Translations under genes and position numbers: made by a program
Assembly: GCA_934700345.1 (NCBI GenBank)
Contig: CAKUXP010000013.1
Span: 15,595 to 79,594 of the forward strand
DNA length: 64,000 nt
From: an uncultured Fibrobacter sp.
Lineage (GTDB): Bacteria > Fibrobacterota > Fibrobacteria > Fibrobacterales > Fibrobacteraceae
Reading direction: 5' to 3'
The notes under the pieces: model-generated
What the model saw: only the letters and a program-made list of their open reading frames with translations
What the model was told of the DNA's origin: nothing
Databases searched by the model: none
Shown here: positions 33,684 through 41,327 of the stretch, piece after piece
Layout of the letters: every line of letters starts with the position of its first letter
How positions within the stretch are numbered: the stretch's first letter is position 1

Positions 33684-35999
33684 ATGACAATTTATGACGA
33701 ATCTTTAGACGGCAACATGGATGAAGCTCCCCAGATTTACATTATGAAGCGTTCCGGGGAACGCGTGGCTTTTGACGGCGAAAAAATCGCGAACGCGATT
33801 CGGAAGGCGAATGCGGAAGAGGGGATTCTTTCGGAGCGTCTCTCCGAGGGACAGATTGCGGAAGTCGTTGCGGGTATTGAAAAGGACGCTCGGAACGCGA
33901 GCCGGGACCTTTCCGTGGAAGAGATCCAGGACAAGGTCGAAAATTCCCTGATGGCGACGGGTAAGTTCAACGTGGCGCGCCTTTACATTACGTATCGCTA
34001 CAAGCACAACGAACTTCGCAAGATGAGCAATATCGACCAGAAAATTTCGGGCATCGTGGAGCGCGACAACGAAGAGGTCAAGCAGGAAAATTCGAACAAG
34101 AATCCGACCGTACTTTCTGTCCAGCGCGACTACATGGCGGGCGAATGGAGCCGCTACTATACGGGCCGCTACCTGCTCCCGGAAGATGTGGTCACCGCCC
34201 ACCGCAACGGGATTATCCATTTCCACGATGCGGATTACTTTGCGCAGCACATGCACAACTGCTGCCTGGTGAACCTGGGCGATATGCTCGACAACGGGAC
34301 GTGCATCAGCGGGACCCATATCGATTCGCCGAAGAGCTTCAACACGGCGTGCACGGTCGCTTCGCAGATCGTTGCGCAGGTTGCTTCGAGCCAGTATGGC
34401 GGGCAGACGATTACGATGTCCCACCTTGCGAAGTATGTCGATATCAGCCGGCAGAAAATCGCGAAACGGCTCCGGAAGGAGTTTACGGTTGCCGGTGTCG
34501 ATGTCGCGGACGACAAGCTGAAAAAAATCGTCGAGGACGAGGTTCGTCGCGAAGTGGAATCCGGCTGCCAGACGATCCAGTATCAGCTGATTACGCTCCA
34601 ATCGACGAACGGCCAGGCGCCTTTCGTGACCGTGTTCCTGTATCTGCACGAGGTTCCCGAGGGACAGATCCGGGACGATCTCGCACTGATTATCGAGGTG
34701 ATGCTCCGCCAGAGAATCCTCGGGGTCAAGGATAACCGCGGCTTCTATATCACTCCGGCGTTTCCGAAGCTCATCTATGTGCTGCAGGACGACAATCTGG
34801 ATGAAGGTTCCAAGTATTTTTACCTGACGAAGCTCGCCGCGGAATGCACGGCGAAGCGGATGGTCCCCGACTATATTTCGGAAAAGATGGCGCTTTCGCT
34901 CAAGGGAGACTGCTATCCGTGCATGGGCTGCCGCTCGTTTCTCACGCCGGACCGCTTTACCGATGCGGGCAAGGGAAATTTGGGGAATGCGAAAAATTAC
35001 GTAGATGGCGTGCACAAGTATTACGGGCGTTTCAACCAGGGCGTTGTGACCATCAACCTGGTCGATGCGGCGTGTTCTTCGGGCGGGGACGAACAGAAGT
35101 TCTGGGAAATCATGGCGGAGCGTCTGGAGCTTTGCCACAAGGCGTTGCGCTTGCGGCATGAACGTTTGCTCGGGACACCTTCGGATGTCGCGCCGATTCT
35201 CTGGCAGGACGGTGCGCTTGCGCGCCTCAAGCCGGGTGAAGTGATTGACAGGCTGCTCTATGACGGCTATTCGACGCTTTCGCTCGGGTATGCGGGCCTT
35301 GCGGAGTGCGTCTATTACATGAAGGGCGTTTCGCATACGAGCGCAGTGGGCGAAACCTTTGGGCTCAAGGTGATGCAGCTTTTGAACGATTCCTGTTCGG
35401 CGTGGAAAAAGGCGGAGAACATCGACTATTCCGTCTATGGGACGCCGCTGGAAAGTACGACGTACAAGTTCGCGAAGGCTCTCCAGAAGCGTTTCGGGAA
35501 GATTCCGCACGTCACCGACAAAAACTATATCACGAACAGCTACCATATCCATGTGACGGAAGAAATCGACGCGTTTGACAAGCTCTCGAAGGAAGCGGAA
35601 TTCCAGAGGCTTTCTCCGGGCGGAGCGATTAGCTACGTGGAAGTCCCGAACATGCAGGACAACTTGCCTGCGGTGCTTTCGATCATCCGGCACATCTACA
35701 ACACGATTCTCTATGCGGAACTGAACACGAAGTCCGACCTTTGCGATATGTGCGGCTATACGGGTGAAATTCGCGTGGTGAAGGATTCGACGGGAAAGCT
35801 CGTGTGGGAATGTCCGAAATGCGGAAACCGGGAACAGTCGAAGATGCACGTGGCGCGCAGGACATGCGGCTACATCGGAACGCAGTACTGGAACCAGGGA
35901 CGGACCGCCGAAATCGCCGACCGGGTCTTGCATATCGGGGTCGGGGAAATCCGCTGCCCTGATTCGGGATGTCTGAATTCCAACGCGGCGAACCACTAG
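33684..35999 (+). CDS. nrdD: Anaerobic ribonucleoside-triphosphate reductase, large subunit
   Basis: 771 residues, full-length class III enzyme. An N-terminal ATP-cone (about 15-105: VMKRSGERVAFDGEKIANAI-like) is the allosteric site. The catalytic barrel has HFHDADYFAQHMHNCCLVNL and the substrate-loop Cys. Near the C-terminus the zinc cysteines are CDMCG and CPKCG (about residues 690-717), and the glycyl radical site is in RRTCGYIGTQYWNQGRT with Gly at about residue 729. It reduces NTPs to dNTPs using a glycyl radical, needed for anaerobic growth. The nrdG activase follows 15 bp later. There is no aerobic reductase in the window. Confidence 0.96.
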   Translation: MTIYDESLDGNMDEAPQIYIMKRSGERVAFDGEKIANAIRKANAEEGILSERLSEGQIAEVVAGIEKDARNASRDLSVEEIQDKVENSLMATGKFNVARLYITYRYKHNELRKMSNIDQKISGIVERDNEEVKQENSNKNPTVLSVQRDYMAGEWSRYYTGRYLLPEDVVTAHRNGIIHFHDADYFAQHMHNCCLVNLGDMLDNGTCISGTHIDSPKSFNTACTVASQIVAQVASSQYGGQTITMSHLAKYVDISRQKIAKRLRKEFTVAGVDVADDKLKKIVEDEVRREVESGCQTIQYQLITLQSTNGQAPFVTVFLYLHEVPEGQIRDDLALIIEVMLRQRILGVKDNRGFYITPAFPKLIYVLQDDNLDEGSKYFYLTKLAAECTAKRMVPDYISEKMALSLKGDCYPCMGCRSFLTPDRFTDAGKGNLGNAKNYVDGVHKYYGRFNQGVVTINLVDAACSSGGDEQKFWEIMAERLELCHKALRLRHERLLGTPSDVAPILWQDGALARLKPGEVIDRLLYDGYSTLSLGYAGLAECVYYMKGVSHTSAVGETFGLKVMQLLNDSCSAWKKAENIDYSVYGTPLESTTYKFAKALQKRFGKIPHVTDKNYITNSYHIHVTEEIDAFDKLSKEAEFQRLSPGGAISYVEVPNMQDNLPAVLSIIRHIYNTILYAELNTKSDLCDMCGYTGEIRVVKDSTGKLVWECPKCGNREQSKMHVARRTCGYIGTQYWNQGRTAEIADRVLHIGVGEIRCPDSGCLNSNAANH

Positions 36000-36014
36000 G
36001 CTTTTGAGCGTGAA

Positions 36015-36536
36015 ATGAATATCGGTCAGATTTACAAGGCGGACTGTGCAAACGGAACGGGCATTCGAGTGTCGTTGTTCGTGTCCGGTTGCACGATTCA
36101 TTGCAACGGCTGTTTTAACGCACAGACGTGGAACTTCGATTTTGGCGTCCCCTATGACCAGGAAATCGAGAACCGGATCCTTGCGGAACTCGCCAAGGAT
36201 TTCTATGAGGGTATCACCATTTTGGGCGGTGAGCCTTTCGAGGAATCCAACCAGCGGGAACTGGTGAAGCTTATCCGGAGAATCCGCCTGGAGCTTCCGG
36301 CGAAAAATGTCTGGATGTTTTCGGGATATGTCTATGACCGGGATTTGATTGCCGGTGGGAAAAGGCATATCGATGTGACGGACGAGATTCTGGATTCAAT
36401 CGATGTGCTGGTCGATGGACCGTTTGTCATCGGGCAGAAAAATCTGATGCTCAAGTTCCGCGGATCCGAAAACCAGAGGATTATCGATATGAAGGCGACG
36501 CGGAGGGAAGGCCGGGTCGTGCTGAAAGAACTGTAA
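36015..36536 (+). CDS. nrdG: Anaerobic ribonucleotide reductase activating protein
   Basis: 173 residues, usual size for NrdG. The radical-SAM iron-sulfur motif is C-x3-C-x2-C in VSGCTIHCNGCFNAQTW (Cys at about 26, 30 and 33). GGEPF, the SAM-binding glycine motif, comes at about residue 73. It generates the glycyl radical on NrdD using S-adenosylmethionine. It lies 15 bp after nrdD and should be cotranscribed. The 210 bp after it hold no gene. Confidence 0.95.
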   Translation: MNIGQIYKADCANGTGIRVSLFVSGCTIHCNGCFNAQTWNFDFGVPYDQEIENRILAELAKDFYEGITILGGEPFEESNQRELVKLIRRIRLELPAKNVWMFSGYVYDRDLIAGGKRHIDVTDEILDSIDVLVDGPFVIGQKNLMLKFRGSENQRIIDMKATRREGRVVLKEL

Positions 36537-36746
36537 TCCTGTTCCTCGCGGAGGAAATGCTGGTTACGATCTGTTGCCATCCTAGAGCGGAACGTTGGCG
36601 TCGCGATAGGAGCTGGGACAGAGTTTTGAGGACTCGGTTGAGAGAATCAGGGAACTGGGATTGGATCGTTGAGCGATTCGCAAAGTTTAGGCGAGTTGTC
36701 GTCCTGGAGGGGGCGAAGCGATCGATCTATCAACCAAGTTCTGAAT

Positions 36747-37514
36747 TTACAGCGAATGCAGCTTGCTGACGAAGTTGCGGCTGACGGGGATGACCGTGTG
36801 ATCCTTGTCGTGCAGCTTGATGCAGAAGTGTCCGTTTACTAGGCGCTGGTATTCCGCAATGGCGTCGATTGCGATGAGATGGGCGCGGTGAACGCGGACG
36901 AATTGTGCAGGGTCGAGACGTTTTTCCAGATCGATCAGCGGCGTGCTGATGATGAACTTGCCGTTTGACGCATAGACAGTCGTGTATTTTTCCTCGCTTT
37001 GAAAACGGAAAACGTTTTCGAGCGGGATGAGAATGGTCCGTTCCCCGATCTTTGCCTGGATTCGCCGAAGGTATGGTTCATGGCTCTCTGGATTTCGCGT
37101 CTGGAGTTTTTCCACGGAGACTTCGGTGACCGAATCTTCGCTGAGAAATTTTCCCAGACGGCGAATCTTGTCCATACATTTGGCAATTCGCTCGTCTTCG
37201 ATTGGTTTCAGCAGGTAATCGACGGTATCCTCGGCGAATGCCTTGAGCGCATATTCGTCGTAAGCCGTGGTAAAGACAACCAGCGGATCTTCTTCGCTGT
37301 CGATTTCCTTGAGAACGTCGAAGCCGTTCTTGTCTGGCATCTGGATGTCGAGAAAGACAAGGTCCGGGTGGAGCGAGCGGATTTGCACCACGGCTTCGCT
37401 TCCCGTGCTGGCCTCTCCTACGATGGAGACCAGGTCGGCATAAGGTTCGAGAAGTCTCCGCATCCGCATCCGGGCTAGAGGTTCGTCATCGACAATCAGG
37501 GTTTTGAAGCGCAT
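36747..37514 (-). CDS. LytTR-family response regulator
   Basis: 255 residues. Receiver domain (about 1-120): IVDDEPLARMRMRRLL with acidic pocket, LVFLDIQMPDKNGFDVL with the phosphoacceptor Asp at about residue 56, VVFTTAYDEYALKAF and the conserved Lys in LLKPI. DNA-binding LytTR domain at about 155-255: RIQAKIGERTILIPLENVFRFQSEEKYTTVY, then PAQFVRVHRAHLIAIDAI. No histidine kinase is adjacent, so the partner is elsewhere. It follows the symporter gene by 27 bp on the minus strand and is likely cotranscribed with it. Confidence 0.92.
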   Translation of the reverse strand: MRFKTLIVDDEPLARMRMRRLLEPYADLVSIVGEASTGSEAVVQIRSLHPDLVFLDIQMPDKNGFDVLKEIDSEEDPLVVFTTAYDEYALKAFAEDTVDYLLKPIEDERIAKCMDKIRRLGKFLSEDSVTEVSVEKLQTRNPESHEPYLRRIQAKIGERTILIPLENVFRFQSEEKYTTVYASNGKFIISTPLIDLEKRLDPAQFVRVHRAHLIAIDAIAEYQRLVNGHFCIKLHDKDHTVIPVSRNFVSKLHSL

Positions 37515-37541
37515 AATTCAAATATAAATCGTTTTGAAAAT

Positions 37542-38894
37542 TTAGAGAAGTCCCTCGATAAAAATGATGAGGAAGAGAATGGGGAGCACGAAACGGAAAT
37601 AGTTCTTGAACCAGCGCGGAATCTTGAATCCTTCGCCTTTGTTCGCTTCGGCGAGATAGTTGTCGAAACCCCAACCCCACTTGCTCACGCAGAAGAGGAG
37701 ATAGACGAGGGAACCCAGCGGGAGCAGAAAGTTCGAAACGATGAAGTCTTCGGAATCGAGAACGTCCTTGTCGCCGATGATATGCAGGTCGCTCCAGAGG
37801 TTGTAGCCGAGAGCGCAGGGGATCGAAAAAACGAAAACGACCGCGAGGCAGACAAGCGTGGCTTTTTTCCGGGTCCAGCGGAACTCGTCGATGCATCCCG
37901 AAAGCAGGTTCTCGAAGACGGCGAGGACGGTGGAGAAGCTCGCAAATGTCATGAAGAGGAAGAACGCTGCGCCCCAGAAGCGTCCGCCCGACATGTCAAG
38001 GAATACGTGGGGGAGCGTGAGGAAGATGAGGCTCGGACCCGCATCCGGTTCGACACCGTAGGAAAAGCAGGCTGGGATGATGATGAGGCCCGCTGCGATG
38101 GCGACAATCGTGTCGAGAATGCAGATGCGGATCGCTTCGCCGCCGAGCGTATATTTGTCGGATGTGTAGGAACCGAAAATTTCCATCGCGCCGACACCGA
38201 GCGAGAGCGTAAAGAATGCCTGGTTCATTGCTGCGGTGATGACGTTTCCGAGGCCTTGGCGTTCGACATTTTCAAGGCTCGGGAGCAGGTAGAACTTGAC
38301 GCCTTCCATCGCGTTCGGGAGAATCAGGCTGTGCAGGGCGAGCGCGACGATCAGGAACAGAAGCCCGATCATCATGAACTTGGAAACGTTTTCGAGGCCT
38401 TTCTGGATGCCGAAGCTGTTGATGAGAAAACCGAAGAGAACCGTTATCGCCATACCAAGGAGCATTTGCGCCGGGCTTCCGAGCATGGAGTTAAAAACTC
38501 CGCTGACTTCGGCTGCGGCGACGTCCGAAAACGCTCCGAAAGAAAATTTGCAGAAGTAGTTGAGCATCCACCCCGAAACGGTCGTATAATACATCATCAG
38601 GAGGAGACATCCGAGAAAGCAGAAGTAGCCGTGCAGATGCCACTTGCTTCCCTTGGGTTCGAGAGCCTTGTAGCCGGAAACCGCTGTCCTGCGCGAAGCG
38701 CGCCCGACGGCGAGTTCCATCGTGAGAACCGGCGCCCCCATCAAGACGAGGAATATCAGGTAGAAGAGGACGAAAAAACCGCCGCCGTTCTGGCCGACGA
38801 GAAACGGAAACTTCCAGACGTTTCCGATGCCGATTGCGCAGCCCGCCGAGACGAGAAGGAATCCCATTCGGGATTTGAAGGTTTCTCTTTCCAT
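37542..38894 (-). CDS. Sodium-dependent transporter, NSS/SNF family
   Basis: 450 residues. The N-terminus FKSRMGFLLVSAGCAIGIGNVWKFPFLVGQNGGGFF is the hallmark first-helix region of neurotransmitter:sodium symporters (LeuT/MhsT-type), with the sodium and substrate contacts in IGIGNVWKFP. About 11-12 membrane helices follow. It moves an amino acid or related amine with sodium into the cell; the substrate cannot be read. It lies 7 bp after the inositol-phosphatase family gene and before the LytTR regulator, in one minus-strand operon. Confidence 0.92.
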   Translation of the reverse strand: MERETFKSRMGFLLVSAGCAIGIGNVWKFPFLVGQNGGGFFVLFYLIFLVLMGAPVLTMELAVGRASRRTAVSGYKALEPKGSKWHLHGYFCFLGCLLLMMYYTTVSGWMLNYFCKFSFGAFSDVAAAEVSGVFNSMLGSPAQMLLGMAITVLFGFLINSFGIQKGLENVSKFMMIGLLFLIVALALHSLILPNAMEGVKFYLLPSLENVERQGLGNVITAAMNQAFFTLSLGVGAMEIFGSYTSDKYTLGGEAIRICILDTIVAIAAGLIIIPACFSYGVEPDAGPSLIFLTLPHVFLDMSGGRFWGAAFFLFMTFASFSTVLAVFENLLSGCIDEFRWTRKKATLVCLAVVFVFSIPCALGYNLWSDLHIIGDKDVLDSEDFIVSNFLLPLGSLVYLLFCVSKWGWGFDNYLAEANKGEGFKIPRWFKNYFRFVLPILFLIIFIEGLL

Positions 38895-38901
38895 GATTTC
38901 C

Positions 38902-39696
38902 TCACTTTAGCATTTGAATGATTTGTTTGTGTAAAATTCCGTTGGAGAACAGGACCTGTTCCCTATCGACAAAGCGGACCGGGCCTCCGGAAAGTTCCGA
39001 GACGGAACCGCCCGCTTCCTTGACGATCAAAGCTACTCCGGCGATGTCCCACGGGTAGCTCATCGTCATTACGAACGCGTCGAGCGAGCCTTGCGCCGTA
39101 AGCGTCCCTTCGACGACCGCGCTGCCGTAGCACTTGACGCGTGTACAGTTTTTCGCTTCGCGCCGGAAGTTTTCCAGGTTTTGCGCATTGACGCTTTCCC
39201 AGTTTCCGACGTTGAAATCCCCGTTCGAAACGATTGCCTTGGAGAGGTCGCTGGTCTCGCTGACGTGGATGCGCTTGCCGTTTGCGAAAGCCCCGCTGTT
39301 TTTGTATGCGGTGAATGTTTTCCCGAGGCCGGGGAGGCTGATGGCGGCGACAACAGGTTCCGCTCCGTTTTCCGTATGCTCGACCAGTGCGACGGAAACG
39401 CCCCACAGCGGGATTCCGCGGCTGAAATTTACCGTGCCGTCAACCGGATCGATAATCCATTCGAACCGGGATCCTTCCTTGACGATTCCCGCTTCTTCGG
39501 TGCGGATGGAATGTTCCGGAAATTCCTCCCGAATGTGCGAAACGATGATGCGTTCGCTTTCGATATCCGCGGACGTGACGACATCTTTCGGGTTCTTGAA
39601 GCGGATGCTTTCGAGATGCCGCTGCATCTTGAGCGCCTTCGCGCCGGCTTCTTCGGTAAAGGCTTTCGCCTTTTCTAAAATCTTGGAAAAATCCAT
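38902..39696 (-). CDS. Inositol monophosphatase family protein
   Basis: 264 residues from ATG 39696 (MDFSKILEKAKAF); an open extension to 39735 adds a hydrophobic-rich piece overlapping the terminator region. Motifs are the family's metal sites: TEEAG (about residue 72), WIIDPVDGTVNFSRG (motif A) and YPWDIAGVALIVKEAGG (motif B). The family includes inositol-1-phosphatase (SuhB), histidinol-phosphatase and 3'-phosphoadenosine phosphatases; position next to a transporter does not settle which. First gene of the minus-strand operon, after a terminator. Confidence 0.88.
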   Translation of the reverse strand: MDFSKILEKAKAFTEEAGAKALKMQRHLESIRFKNPKDVVTSADIESERIIVSHIREEFPEHSIRTEEAGIVKEGSRFEWIIDPVDGTVNFSRGIPLWGVSVALVEHTENGAEPVVAAISLPGLGKTFTAYKNSGAFANGKRIHVSETSDLSKAIVSNGDFNVGNWESVNAQNLENFRREAKNCTRVKCYGSAVVEGTLTAQGSLDAFVMTMSYPWDIAGVALIVKEAGGSVSELSGGPVRFVDREQVLFSNGILHKQIIQMLK

Positions 39697-39708
39697 GGCG
39701 GAAAATGT

Positions 39709-39747
39709 AAAAAAAAACGGATTTCTGCCTTTCAATGAAGGCAGAAA
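39709..39747 (-). terminator. Terminator on the minus strand
   Basis: Nine-bp perfect stem (39722-39730 with 39739-39747), 8-base loop, and a run of T on the minus strand at 39711-39719. It would end transcription of the broken gene at 39768-40170. Confidence 0.75.
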
Positions 39748-39767
39748 TAGACGTTAAGCTTGCATGT

Positions 39768-40170
39768 TCAATCTTTCAACCGAATCTTCGCCTGGCCATT
39801 TTCAATCTGGACATTTGTGGCATCGCCTGTAGCGGGCGTGCCGTTGATTACTTAAAATAACATCCGCCTTGACGTTTCCGGACAGGTCGCGTCCCCAAAT
39901 TAAGCTGGAACCGTCATCAAAGTCATTCAAGTAACCCGATGAAGACAGTCGAAAAGAGACTACGCGAATCCGCTTTCCGGCAAGCGCGCTTCCCGTATAA
40001 ATTCCCAAAAGTTCCTTATCCGCATTAAAGAAGTCGTCTGAATCGAGGAGCACAGCGAATCGGTTCCCAAATAAAAAGAGATGGCATTTTGCGAATTGTT
40101 CACATTGCAAATTTCCGAGGAAAATGCGGAAACGATGAATAATGAAATTAAGATTAGTATTTTTTTTCAT
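39768..40170 (-). pseudogene. Broken gene for a small secreted protein
   Basis: From ATG 40170 the actual frame reads MKKNTNLNFIIH, but loss of one A in the run of eight A would give a clean signal peptide (KILILISLFIVSAFSSEICN). A second frame then carries FAVLLDSDDFFNADKELLGI... to about 39870, and a third frame carries TPATGDATNVQIENGQAK-type residues to a TGA at 39768-39770. At least three indels are therefore needed to join these pieces. No family was recognised for the predicted protein. Upstream and downstream genes are intact, and a terminator follows. Confidence 0.55.
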
Positions 40171-40264
40171 TCGGGAATATTCATGTTTTTTTTGATTGCT
40201 AAAAGAATTAAATGCTTGTATGATAATTGGAATGTTAAGTTTTTTTTGCACGAAAGGAGCTTTT

Positions 40265-40306
40265 ATGCATTCCTTTTGGCTTTGCTTCGTGCCCGCTTTC
40301 TCATAA
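40265..40306 (+). CDS. Possible 13-residue upstream ORF (leader peptide)
   Basis: ATG 40265 is preceded by a strong AAAGGAGC site 5 bp away and reads MHSFWLCFVPAFS followed by TAA, ending 16 bp before the start of the 40323 gene, which itself has no clear ribosome site. It could be a leader whose translation is coupled to the next gene. It could also be a chance ORF. No homology can be judged. Confidence 0.3.
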   Translation: MHSFWLCFVPAFS

Positions 40307-40322
40307 TTCTAAATTTCCGTTT

Positions 40323-41321
40323 ATGAAAAAATGGATTTGTCTTTTTGTCTTGAGCGCTATATCCGTAGCGTTTTCTGCGGAGTGGGCGAGCGATTACAAT
40401 TCGATGATCGCTTTCCAGAAGGATCAAAACCGGGCGGGCTACGTGAAGCCGATTGCGACTTACATGGGAACCGTTCTCAACGGCAGCTGGGTTTCGAGCG
40501 CGAGGCTTGATCGAGGGCTTTCCTTCGAAGCGGGGCTTCCTTTCCAGATTGCCTTCGTGGAATCGGGCGACCGCTCGTATCATGCCGCTTGGGGAAAGAC
40601 GCCGACGATTTTTGGTTCCAAGTCGGATAACGGTTTTGGAGGAAACGAGGATTTGCACGGACTTTCCGTGTTCACTTTGCCGTATCTCCAGCTCGGTTTG
40701 GGATTTTACCATACGCGTCTCGCATTCCGCGGAATGTACTTTCCTTCGGTGAGCGAGCTGAAGGGCTACCATCTGCTTTCGTTCGGAATCCAGCACAGCT
40801 TTGGGCATTTCTTTATCGACAAGCTTCCGTCGGCTTTGAAGGATTTTGATGTGAGCCTTTTCTTCGGATACAATTCCGCCTACATCGGATACGCTCCGGA
40901 CAAGTGGAGCGGTCGGATGGATCTGGATTTCGGGACGACCTATACGGCGATTGTCTTTGGATACAAGCCCGTCCGGATGGTGGAGCTGATGCTTTCGCTC
41001 GGTTACCAGACGGTTTCGATGGACGCTGGCGGCGAGATGGACGCTTACGCAAAGGACGGCGCTTACCAGGGAAAAGTGAAGCCGGACGTGAACCTTTCCG
41101 GACGCGGCGGGTTTCGGCTGGGACTTGAAGTCTCGTTCGCCTTTGGCGAAACATTCCACCCGGTCGTCGGATACAACCTGGGCGCGAACAGCTCGCTCAA
41201 CGCGAACATTCTGTATTTCAAGCAGTCGTTCCACGTCGGGGAATCCGAGAAAAAGGATCCGGTCGAAGACCACGTGATCCGGGAATCCGAAGAAGAGCTT
41301 TTGGCTGAAAAATCTCGCTAA
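40323..41321 (+). CDS. Outer-membrane beta-barrel-like protein (DUF6588-like)
   Basis: 332 residues. Signal peptide (MKKWICLFVLSAISVAFSA) then strand-rich sequence with aromatic girdles: LSFEAGLPFQIAFVESGDRSYHAAWGKTPTI, LPYLQLGLGFYHTRLAFRGMYFP, LLSFGIQHSFGHFF, TAIVFGYKPVRMVELMLSLGYQTV, FRLGLEVSFAFGETFHPVVGYNLG. The GLPFQIAFVESGD / YLQLGLGF style resembles DUF6588 barrel proteins of Bacteroidota. The C-terminal tail (ESEKKDPVEDHVIRESEEELLAEKSR) is charged and non-barrel. It lies 6 bp before uvrC. Confidence 0.6.
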   Translation: MKKWICLFVLSAISVAFSAEWASDYNSMIAFQKDQNRAGYVKPIATYMGTVLNGSWVSSARLDRGLSFEAGLPFQIAFVESGDRSYHAAWGKTPTIFGSKSDNGFGGNEDLHGLSVFTLPYLQLGLGFYHTRLAFRGMYFPSVSELKGYHLLSFGIQHSFGHFFIDKLPSALKDFDVSLFFGYNSAYIGYAPDKWSGRMDLDFGTTYTAIVFGYKPVRMVELMLSLGYQTVSMDAGGEMDAYAKDGAYQGKVKPDVNLSGRGGFRLGLEVSFAFGETFHPVVGYNLGANSSLNANILYFKQSFHVGESEKKDPVEDHVIRESEEELLAEKSR

Positions 41322-41327
41322 GCGGTT

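Noticed and set aside
33705..36368. 887-residue open frame on the minus strand across nrdDG
   Set aside because: nrdD and nrdG are unmistakable on the plus strand; the minus frame is a codon-bias artefact.
36544..36560. Short hairpin after nrdG considered as terminator
   Set aside because: TTCCTC/GAGGAA stem of six has a 3-base loop and no T tail.
36557..36769. 70-residue plus-strand frame after nrdG
   Set aside because: No ribosome site, no domain, runs into the LytTR gene; the region is treated as non-coding.
37782..38921. 379-residue plus-strand frame over the symporter gene
   Set aside because: Highly charged and repetitive D/E/R content, which is the expected antisense reading of a membrane protein.
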